Assembly: GCA_964623885.1 (NCBI GenBank)
Contig: CAZUVM010000063.1
Location: 1 to 13,668, forward strand
Direction: 5' to 3'
DNA: 13,668 nucleotides
Origin: CAZUVM01 sp964623885
GTDB taxonomy: Bacteria; Verrucomicrobiota; Verrucomicrobiia; Limisphaerales; UBA8199
The translations under genes and the position numbers were made by a program. How positions within the stretch are numbered: the first letter of the stretch is position 1; the number at the start of each line of letters is the position of its first letter. Shown in pieces: positions 8,124-13,668 of this stretch. Below the pieces are notes generated by a model. It was given only the letters and a program-made list of their open reading frames with translations, was not told the origin of the DNA and did no database searches.

Positions 8124-8157
8124 GTGACATGCGCAGAATCCAAACAGAACCCGCCAA
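8124..8157 (-). promoter_or_regulatory. Promoter-like element upstream of the DUF4440 gene (copy B)
   Basis: On the minus strand this reads TTGGCGG, 17 bases, then CGCATGTCAC. It matches 12478-12511 at 27 of 34 positions by hand count, with no gap and the same spacing. The two end blocks are identical. It ends about 60 bases before the ATG at 8062, a reasonable distance for a promoter with a short leader. The spacing is that of a -35/-10 pair; calling it a target of the ECF sigma factor is inference. Confidence 0.5.
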
Positions 8158-8322
8158 CTTTTTTGATCAATGTAGGTTTTAGACACATTCTGGCTCGTGC
8201 GGTGCGTTTCAGGAATGGCTTGCCCCTCGCTGGCGGGGTTGCCCCCATTGTTGGCGGGTTCGGTGCCGTGGCTTGAGCCCGGCAACAGTTAAGCGTCGAG
8301 TCTCGGATCTTTGGGACCTGAA

Positions 8323-8796
8323 TCAGCGCCGGGTCTGGCGGCGAGATTTCAACCGGCGCGACAAGCGCAAAGTGCGCTCCAAAATCGGCAGCACTGCCAA
8401 ATCTTTATCGCGGCCGGAGGCACGTTTGCTGGCGATAACCCGCCGTAAGGGCAGCACCCGAATGCGCTGGCCCGCCAGCATCGCAACTGGGGACAGTTTG
8501 TATTCGATCTCGAATGATTTGAGGCCATCCGGTTGGAAAATCGCGTTTACCTGAGTGCCGTCGCTGAGCTCGTAAAACGTGCGGGCCAGGATTGTGCCGC
8601 CTTGCCGCTGAACAATGTCCAGTATTCGCACGTATTGGCGCTCTGGTAAGCACACCCAGAAGTCGTAATCAATCGTCGTAATCGGGGCGCCTTGCCGCAC
8701 CGCGGCCATGGCACCAATCAAAATGCACTTTATTTGCGCTTCACCGAGCGCTGCAAGGAAAGTGCCGAGCGGGCTGCTTGGAGGCTGAGGCGGCAT
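8323..8796 (-). CDS. Minimal nucleotidyltransferase (AbiEii/MNT-like)
   Basis: The product is 157 aa. It has the start of a Pol-beta-type nucleotidyltransferase fold: ILIGAMAAVRQGAPITTIDYDF at residues 25-46, with D43 and D45 as the metal-binding carboxylates. The conserved end is LRRVIASKRASGRDKDLAVLPIL (residues 118-139), the K..A.R.KD signature of small stand-alone nucleotidyltransferases. Such proteins transfer nucleotides to a protein or RNA and are often toxins of type IV-like or MNT-HEPN-like pairs. The third acidic position, usually V-D-hydrophobic, reads V-N-A-I at residues 83-86, so activity may be altered. FLAALGEA right after the start is usual for the family and supports ATG 8796. 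The reading frame overlaps the end of the small gene upstream by 67 bases, which suggests coupled translation. Confidence 0.75.
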   Translation of the reverse strand: MPPQPPSSPLGTFLAALGEAQIKCILIGAMAAVRQGAPITTIDYDFWVCLPERQYVRILDIVQRQGGTILARTFYELSDGTQVNAIFQPDGLKSFEIEYKLSPVAMLAGQRIRVLPLRRVIASKRASGRDKDLAVLPILERTLRLSRRLKSRRQTRR

Positions 8797-8933
8797 CGTT
8801 CTTCGGGGGATTTGGAGAAGAAAAGCGCGTGTTGCAGCAATTCGTCCTGGTCCAGGCCACGCGCGCCCCGCAATCGAAGGAGAATGCGGCGGACACGGGC
8901 CACTTTGGCAGGACCGGCTGTAGCACGTTTCAT
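8730..8933 (-). CDS. Small partner protein of the nucleotidyltransferase (possible antitoxin)
   Basis: From ATG 8933 the product is 67 aa: MKRATAGPAKVARVRRILLR, then GARGLDQDELLQHALFFSKS, then PEERCRLSLQAARSAL and a basic tail. It is probably helical. The H-A-hhFF-S-PEERxRhs pattern recalls small proteins encoded next to stand-alone nucleotidyltransferases. Position, size and the 67-base overlap with the nucleotidyltransferase fit a two-gene toxin-antitoxin-like unit. A start at GTG 8969 would add 12 residues. No good Shine-Dalgarno is visible for either. Which partner would neutralise the other is unknown. Confidence 0.5.
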   Translation of the reverse strand: MKRATAGPAKVARVRRILLRLRGARGLDQDELLQHALFFSKSPEERCRLSLQAARSALSLQRSVKRK

Positions 8934-9068
8934 CAATTCAACTTTGGCACGGGGAGCGCCGGGGCACAATCCCGATTCAGGTCCAGAAAAACCGGTGCGC
9001 GCAGATCTGGCAAACCCGGTAACGACGCAGAGGAGCTGAGGCGCTTGGTGTCTGCCGCTTGAGGAATA

Positions 9069-9111
9069 GGTTCACCCAAGGCTATGGGCCTGAACCAGTG
9101 ATCTCTCACTG
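9069..9111 (-). terminator. Two adjacent stem-loops at the end of the kinase-WD40 gene
   Basis: CAGTGA-TCTC-TCACTG (9096-9111) is a perfect 6-bp hairpin overlapping the stop codon. Immediately beyond it GGTTCACCC (9069-9077) pairs with GGG and TGAACC (9086-9096) with a two-base bulge. Together they sit exactly where transcription of the 3.3-kb gene should end. There is no T-run, so factor-independent termination is uncertain; RNA stabilisation is an alternative. Confidence 0.4.
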
Positions 9112-12100
9112 ATCGGCCGGGCCATTTCCCAAAGCGGTCTTCCTCACGAAGTCGTGTTCTGCTGAGCCATCCAGCAACCGCAAGCCCGCCAGCGTTTTCG
9201 CCGCGAGCCAATGACCGTCGGGGGAGAAAAGGATATCCCTGGCAGGATCCGCGAGCCGTTGAATGGCCAGGAGTTCCTGTTGCGTGCGTACATTCCAAAA
9301 ACGAAGGTTGCTGTCGTCACTGACCGATGTGAGGGTCTCGCCATCGGGAGAAAAAGCGATCCACCTGACGCCTTGGGTATGGCCTTTGCAGACCCCGAGG
9401 AGTTTGCCGCTGTGGGTATCCCATAAACGAATCGCGTTTTCAGTCTCGGTAATGGGATTGGATCCAGCCGCTAGAATGCGGCCATCGTTCGATAGGGCCA
9501 ATGGCGTGCCGAAATTGAAGTCAGCCTCGACCGGGAATTCCGCTTTCAGCGACCGCGTCGTTGCATTCCAGAGCTTGATCGACCGGTCGTGAAGTGTAAC
9601 GACGATGGCACCGTTTTGTGAAAAAAGGGCACCTTTGCATGCGAGCCGTAGTGGGGTTTCTGCAGGGGCGTGGAGATTCCACCACAGCGCCGAATCTCTG
9701 TTTCCTCCAGCCAGGAATGTTGATCCGTCAGGAGAAATGGCCGCCCAGGTTCTGTGTATTTCATGACTTTCTAAATCCACTGATTTCCTGGATTGCAGGT
9801 CCCAAACCCGGAGCCCCCCTTGAGCCAACGGATGAACCAACACGCGGAAATCATCGCTAACTGCGCCGGCCCAGAGGCTCGAGGGGAGCTTGCCCAATGG
9901 AAGACTGTCCTCGAATTCTGCTGTCCCGAGGTTCAGCAGCACGAATTTGGACTGGTCATTGATGGCCGCAAGCATTCGGCCATCGTGGGAAAACTTGAGT
10001 GGCATCCAATCGCCTTCGTAAAATCGTTCTCGCGTGGCGGCATTTGTTGGCCAGAGCCGAACCGTTCCGTCTTTGGCGCCGCTGAGGACACTGCGGCCAT
10101 CCGCCGAAAAAGCCACCGCCCAGACCTCCGATGGATTCCCGTACAACCGTTCGACACACTCCCGGCCGCCGAGAGCCCATAGCCGGATGGAATGATCGTG
10201 GCTCCCGGACGCGAGGAGTTGTCCACTGGGCGCAAAGGCAACTCCTGAGACCATCCCGACATGTTCAATCGCCTCACGGCTTTTGGGTAGATTGGCGACT
10301 TTCACTCCAGTCGCCGCGGCCCACACATCTATCGCGAAAATGCCGCCTTCCCGCAGGACATTCCGGGCGGCGACCACGGTATTCCCGTCGGGAGAGAACG
10401 CTACGGCATTCATGTAGCGCATCCTGAGATCGCTGAAGATTCCCTCTGAATGATCGAGCTGGCGTAAGGTTTGCCCTGTTTCCACGTGCTTAAGGGCGAT
10501 CCCGTTGGGGGCATCTACCGCGATCAAATTGCCGTCCGGACTAAACGCAAACGGCGGCGTGCTGCCCGGGTTCTCCGCCACGAGCTTTCCGTCAAAACTG
10601 CTGGAAACACGCACGCCTTCGCGGGAAGTAGTGGCCAGCCAGCGGCCATCGGGTGAGAAGGCTAACGGGGCCGCTTGTTCTGGAAGAGAGTAGGCCTCGG
10701 TCCAATCAGACGTCCGCCAGACACGAACCGAATTCCGTCCCGCCGTCGCTAGCAGGCCCGCCGATGACAGTGCCACGGAAAAACCTGACTTGGGCAGGAT
10801 TTTAACCAGGCTGCTGGTCTTCGCACTATAGATGTGTACGGCGTCCTGCAAACCGACCACCGTCCATTCGGAGGAGGTCGCCAGGGATAGAATGCTGGAA
10901 GCCTCCCGTGCGATCACCTGGTGATCATTCCCTTGCGCCGTATTCCACAAATAACGCCATTCAAAGCGTTCGGAACTTTTATTCCGGTGCTTGGTCAGAA
11001 TCTCCGTCGCGCGGGCCAGGTTCCCGGCGAGGATAGACTGATGGGCGAGATTAATGTCGGCCACGTACTCATTAAGCTCCGCCCGCTCCTGGCTCTCCAA
11101 AGCGCGTTCTCGTTCCCGTTCCGCGTTATGGCGAAGTACTTCTTCGTTATTTCGACCCTCTTGCGCCGCGCGCTCGGCGCGTGTAGCCCGGAATGCCTGC
11201 CAAACGCTAACCGTGCTGCCGGCGACGACAGCGAAGACAATGGCGGCAACAGCGGCGAACGCTGCGCGATGGCGCCGCACGGCTTTGCGCAGGCGATACG
11301 CCGTACTCTGCGGCCGGGCCAAAACCGGTTCCTGGCTTAAATAACGCTCGAGATCGGCCGCCAGTTCCCGCGCGGTCTCGTAGCGGCGGGTGCGGTCTTT
11401 CTCCAGGCATTTCATTACGATCCAGTCCAGATCCCGGTCCACCGGTATGATCGGCGAATTGGTGGAACCGCCGGCAACCGCCCGACGCAAACGGGTTGAG
11501 GGTGTGGGCGGTTCGACTTCCTTGATCATCCGCCGCATCCCCTCCAGGCCGGACTGTGTGAGTTCCTTCGCATCGAAGGGCGTCACACCGGTCAGCAATT
11601 CATATAGTAAAACGCCCAGCGAATAAATGTCGCTCCGGGTGTCCACGTCCGCTCCGGTCATCTCGGCTTGCTCCGGGCTGGTATAAGCAGGTGTCCCGAT
11701 GAACGCGTGAAAGTTTGTCAAAACGGTTTTTTCTGTGAGCGGCTCCTCGATGGCTTTCGCGATGCCAAAGTCGATCACTTTCGGCACTGGTTTGCCATCC
11801 TGGACGGTGACGAGAACGTTCGAGGGTTTCAAATCACGATGGATTACCCCCTTTTGGTGAGCATGCTGGATGGCGCTGCAAAGCGGGATGAACAGACTAA
11901 GCCGTTCCTGCAGGGATAGCCGGTTTGCCTGGCAGTAATCCGTGATCCGCACCGCGCGAACCAGTTCCATCACGAAAAACGGACGACCCGTCACGGTTGC
12001 CCCGCCGTCAAACACGCGCGCGATGCTCGGATGATCCATGAGCGCGAGCGCCTGGCGTTCCGCTTCGAAACGGGCAACGATGCTCCTGGTATCCATGCCC

Positions 12101-12450
12101 AGCTTGATTACCTTCACTGCGACATGGCGCCGAACGGGCTCGCGTTGCTCCGCCCGATAAACCACGCCGAAGCCCCCTTCGCCGATCTTTTCCAGAAGTT
12201 TGTAGCGGCCGATGAAATCGCCGATTTGCTCCTCTTGGAGCGTCAGCTTGCCTGCGGCGCCCAGAGATTCGCGGAGAACACCGGCAGCACCCTGTTCGAG
12301 AAACGTGTCTGGTCGGTGATTCGCGATCAATTCTTCAACCGCTTCCCTGAGCTTCGGATCGCCAGCCGTGGCGCGCTCGACAAAGGCGGCACGAGCCTCC
12401 GCAGAAGGCTGCTCCAGAGCCTCAAGGAAGATTTCGTGTTCGCGGGTCAT
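9106..12450 (-). CDS. Membrane Ser/Thr protein kinase with WD40 propeller half
   Basis: This 1114-aa protein is a Hanks-type kinase tethered in the inner membrane. Residues 1-80 form a short helical lead (MTREHEIFLEALEQPSAEAR). The kinase domain spans about 83-370: glycine loop GEGGFGVVY (90-98), K113 (VAVKV), catalytic HRDLKPSN (204-211), DFG (227-229), GTPAYTSPEQ (252-261) and SDIYSLGVLLYELLTG. All key residues are present, so it should be active. A single transmembrane helix lies at ~398-416 (AAFAAVAAIVFAVVAGSTVS), followed by a coiled coil rich in Arg/Glu to ~460. The conserved helper segment ADINLAHQSILAGNLARATE comes next, then WD40 repeats from ~515 to ~1105 (blades marked AFSPDG, LWDTHSGK, LWPTN, FWNVRTQQ). 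The propeller is predicted on the far side of the membrane and may sense a ligand or partner. Its start is 65 bases after the ECF sigma gene, and a promoter-like element lies between. Such sigma-kinase pairs are common in Planctomycetota, Verrucomicrobiota and Acidobacteriota. Confidence 0.95.
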   Translation of the reverse strand: MTREHEIFLEALEQPSAEARAAFVERATAGDPKLREAVEELIANHRPDTFLEQGAAGVLRESLGAAGKLTLQEEQIGDFIGRYKLLEKIGEGGFGVVYRAEQREPVRRHVAVKVIKLGMDTRSIVARFEAERQALALMDHPSIARVFDGGATVTGRPFFVMELVRAVRITDYCQANRLSLQERLSLFIPLCSAIQHAHQKGVIHRDLKPSNVLVTVQDGKPVPKVIDFGIAKAIEEPLTEKTVLTNFHAFIGTPAYTSPEQAEMTGADVDTRSDIYSLGVLLYELLTGVTPFDAKELTQSGLEGMRRMIKEVEPPTPSTRLRRAVAGGSTNSPIIPVDRDLDWIVMKCLEKDRTRRYETARELAADLERYLSQEPVLARPQSTAYRLRKAVRRHRAAFAAVAAIVFAVVAGSTVSVWQAFRATRAERAAQEGRNNEEVLRHNAERERERALESQERAELNEYVADINLAHQSILAGNLARATEILTKHRNKSSERFEWRYLWNTAQGNDHQVIAREASSILSLATSSEWTVVGLQDAVHIYSAKTSSLVKILPKSGFSVALSSAGLLATAGRNSVRVWRTSDWTEAYSLPEQAAPLAFSPDGRWLATTSREGVRVSSSFDGKLVAENPGSTPPFAFSPDGNLIAVDAPNGIALKHVETGQTLRQLDHSEGIFSDLRMRYMNAVAFSPDGNTVVAARNVLREGGIFAIDVWAAATGVKVANLPKSREAIEHVGMVSGVAFAPSGQLLASGSHDHSIRLWALGGRECVERLYGNPSEVWAVAFSADGRSVLSGAKDGTVRLWPTNAATRERFYEGDWMPLKFSHDGRMLAAINDQSKFVLLNLGTAEFEDSLPLGKLPSSLWAGAVSDDFRVLVHPLAQGGLRVWDLQSRKSVDLESHEIHRTWAAISPDGSTFLAGGNRDSALWWNLHAPAETPLRLACKGALFSQNGAIVVTLHDRSIKLWNATTRSLKAEFPVEADFNFGTPLALSNDGRILAAGSNPITETENAIRLWDTHSGKLLGVCKGHTQGVRWIAFSPDGETLTSVSDDSNLRFWNVRTQQELLAIQRLADPARDILFSPDGHWLAAKTLAGLRLLDGSAEHDFVRKTALGNGPADQ

Positions 12451-12477
12451 TTGAGCGCTTCGCTGCAGTTAAGCGAT

Positions 12478-12511
12478 GTGACATGCGGATAATTCAAAAA
12501 AAGTCCGCCAA
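12478..12511 (-). promoter_or_regulatory. Promoter-like element before the kinase-WD40 gene (copy A)
   Basis: It lies in the 65-base gap between the sigma stop (12516) and the kinase start (12450). On the minus strand TTGGCGG is followed after 17 bases by CGCATGTCAC, ending 28 bases before the kinase ATG. The same arrangement recurs at 8124-8157. The 5' flank AAAGAATTGGCGG also appears alone at 13630-13642. The geometry suits an ECF -35/-10 pair, and a site here would let the sigma factor drive the kinase gene independently. This is unproven. Confidence 0.5.
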
Positions 12512-12515
12512 TTCT

Positions 12516-13091
12516 TTACCTTCGTTCCGTCGTCGAAAGCTGTCTCCCAATTTGACGCCGCAGCCAGGCTCGCGCGTAAGTCCAGGTCCGCTCCGCATTT
12601 CGCAACGACAGGCCCATGGTCGTCGCCGACTCATTCATGGTCATCCCAACGAAATACCGCAATTTGACCAGGTTCGCGGCGACCGGATCTTCCTTGGCCA
12701 GCAAGTTGAGCGCTTCGTCAACTGCGAGCAATTCGTCGGAAACCACTTCCTGAACCAGATGGTCCTCCTCCAGTTCCTCACGCGCCACCCCACCTCCCCG
12801 CCGGATGGCCATTTTCCGGCGCGCCGAGTCAACCAGGATGCGTCGCATGGCTTCTGCGGCCGCCGCAAAAAAGTGAGCCCGGTTTTCAAAGGGTGCATCT
12901 CCGTCTCCCACCAGCTTCATCCAGGCTTCATGAACCAGGGCTGTGGGTTGCAGCGTGTTTCCAGGTGCTTCGCCCGCCATCTTCTGGGCCGCAATTCGCT
13001 TTAGCTCTGTGTAAACGAGCGAAAGCAACTGCTCGGCACCCTGCTGGCTGCCGCTATTGATATCGCGCAGGATTTGTGTGATTTCCGACAT
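12516..13091 (-). CDS. ECF-family RNA polymerase sigma factor
   Basis: The product is 191 aa, complete and of usual size. It has sigma region 2 at about residues 8-95 (LLSLVYTELKRIAAQKM, NTLQPTALVHEAWMKL, FFAAAAEAMRRILVDSARRK) and region 4 at about 122-185 (AVDEALNLLAKEDP, LVKLRYFVGMTMNESATTMG, NAERTWTYARAWLRRQI), the latter a helix-turn-helix that reads the -35 box. The TALVHEAW and ILVDSARRK signatures match the ECF group annotated as TIGR02999, whose members sit next to Ser/Thr kinases. No anti-sigma factor of the usual zinc-binding or membrane type is adjacent. The kinase-WD40 gene takes its place, so activation by kinase phosphorylation is plausible. The start is ATG 13091, with a weak GAAGAG just upstream. 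Confidence 0.95.
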   Translation of the reverse strand: MSEITQILRDINSGSQQGAEQLLSLVYTELKRIAAQKMAGEAPGNTLQPTALVHEAWMKLVGDGDAPFENRAHFFAAAAEAMRRILVDSARRKMAIRRGGGVAREELEEDHLVQEVVSDELLAVDEALNLLAKEDPVAANLVKLRYFVGMTMNESATTMGLSLRNAERTWTYARAWLRRQIGRQLSTTERR

Positions 13092-13482
13092 ATTCTCTTC
13101 GCCTGAACAGCCGAAAATTAATGTGCCTTCTCATTGGCTGCTCTCCGGACGGACGGTTCGATCTCCGGAAGGACCTGATGCAAGAGTATCAGTCGTCCCA
13201 GCCCGATTCTATTTCGAATTCGATCTTTGTCGTCTACTCTCAAACAGTATGCGCAAAAGCGTGCCGCCTTTTTGTGCATATTAATCTTTTCCTCAATGCA
13301 TGACGGCGATCACCTCCGCTTGTCTGCGGCGGGCCACAGCCGTCAACGGTCTGGCCGTGGATTTGGCTTGTTCGTGGACATACATGCCGTCACGCTTCCC
13401 CCCAAGAGGCAGAAAAGAGGTTAGGAGGAGAAATCTTTTGACTTTCTTTTTCTTGCATAAGAACTTGGCCTTAAGGGCGGTC

Positions 13483-13521
13483 GGGCGCTTAGCGCAGCGG
13501 AAGCGCACCTCGTTTACACCA
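13483..13521 (+). tRNA. Possible 5'-half tRNA-Val (UAC) remnant
   Basis: GGGCGCT fits a 5' acceptor strand, followed by T-A. A D-arm follows (GCGC, loop AGCGGAA, GCGC), then CCTCG and an anticodon loop TTTACAC with TAC at the anticodon position, the layout of tRNA-Val. The 3' strand of the anticodon stem reads CAAGC instead of CGAGG, with three of five positions as expected. No T-arm and no 3' acceptor strand (AGCGCCC) follow. It therefore cannot be a working tRNA. It could be a broken tRNA or chance similarity. Confidence 0.35.
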
Positions 13522-13533
13522 AGCCGCCGCTTC

Positions 13534-13625
13534 GTGGACCCATTTTCCCTCATTGGGACGCACGTGGACAAAGCCCCGTAGAATCAGGCTTTCGCGCCGT
13601 TTCTGGGTGGACCCACGTGGACCCA
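13534..13625. repeat. Short GTGGACC(CA) repeats
   Basis: GTGGACCCA occurs at 13534-13542, 13607-13615 and 13617-13625, with a related GTGGACA at 13564-13570. The last two are nearly tandem. Spacing is irregular, so this is not a CRISPR array. The units could be protein-binding sites or part of a dispersed repeat. Confidence 0.5.
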
Positions 13626-13668
13626 AGAGCCGCCAATTCTTTTCACGGGTTAGGAGGAGGTTAGGAGG

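Larger units (their letters stand above)
13092..13668. other. Non-coding, repeat-rich region upstream of the sigma factor
   Basis: No convincing gene lies in these 577 bases. Open frames on both strands (13293-13571 minus, 13300-13581 plus) overlap each other, are Arg/Lys-rich and resemble no family. The part nearest 13092 should hold the sigma promoter. The part from about 13419 to the right edge holds the repeats and the tRNA-like half listed separately. Confidence 0.6.
13419..13668. repeat. GGTTAGGAGG direct repeats
   Basis: GGTTAGGAGGAG occurs at 13419-13430 and again at 13648-13659, directly followed by GGTTAGGAGG at 13659-13668, which continues past the window. The copies bracket about 215 bases that contain the tRNA-like half and the GTGGACC repeats. 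The sequence resembles an extended ribosome-binding site, but no start codon follows at a useful distance. A dispersed intergenic repeat seems more likely. Confidence 0.6.

Noticed and set aside
8063..8248. N-terminal extension of the DUF4440 protein to ATG 8248
   Set aside because: The extension has no family similarity, would bury the signal peptide and would run through the shared promoter-like element.
12031..12492. 153-codon plus-strand open frame
   Set aside because: It lies opposite the kinase domain with intact HRD/DFG motifs; a codon-bias shadow.
12483..13004. 173-codon plus-strand open frame
   Set aside because: It is antisense to the ECF sigma gene, whose family signatures are clear; the antisense product resembles nothing.
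13293..13581. Overlapping ~92-codon frames on both strands
   Set aside because: They lie in the repeat region, oppose each other and have no family features.
13534..13625. CRISPR array reading of the GTGGACC repeats
   Set aside because: Units are only 7-9 bases, spacing is irregular (2 to about 37 bases) and no cas genes are present.

Overview
The window looks like chromosomal DNA from an environmental, probably soil, bacterium of the Verrucomicrobiota (Pedosphaera-like) or, less likely, the Acidobacteriota. The reasons are an ECF sigma factor of the type that travels with a very large kinase-WD40 protein, kinase remnants with a PD40/TolB-type propeller, a large sulfatase, and wide intergenic gaps. 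This is inferred from protein family style, not from a marker gene. Every gene I can support lies on the minus strand, so transcription runs from high to low coordinates.

From the right end: 13092-13668 is non-coding and repeat-rich, with GGTTAGGAGG units, GTGGACC units and a 5' tRNA-Val-like half. Next come an ECF sigma factor (13091-12516) and, 65 bases on, a 1114-aa membrane Ser/Thr kinase with a WD40 sensor half (12450-9106). The two form an evident signalling module that ends in a pair of stem-loops. A small protein and a minimal nucleotidyltransferase overlap at 8933-8323 and resemble a toxin-antitoxin pair. Then come a Bacteroidota-like secreted SnoaL/DUF4440 protein (8062-7553) and an intact aldo/keto reductase (7463-6465).

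The middle (6368-4586) is a gene graveyard. It holds the propeller-only tail of one PD40 kinase, then the first 48 residues of a second kinase, cut off exactly where a 151-bp piece of a histidine-kinase gene begins. Left of it is an intact secreted arylsulfatase (4547-2115), an 890-base stretch without a recognisable gene, and the N-terminal 409 residues of a membrane PAS histidine kinase that runs off the left edge. The 151-bp piece matches this kinase gene, so the arylsulfatase sits between two direct, same-strand homologous segments.

The observation I rate highest is a 34-bp element with promoter-like geometry (TTGGCGG, 17 bases, CGCATGTCAC on the minus strand). It occurs just upstream of the kinase-WD40 gene and, with identical spacing, about 60 bases upstream of the unrelated DUF4440 gene. 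It may be the target promoter of the adjacent ECF sigma factor.
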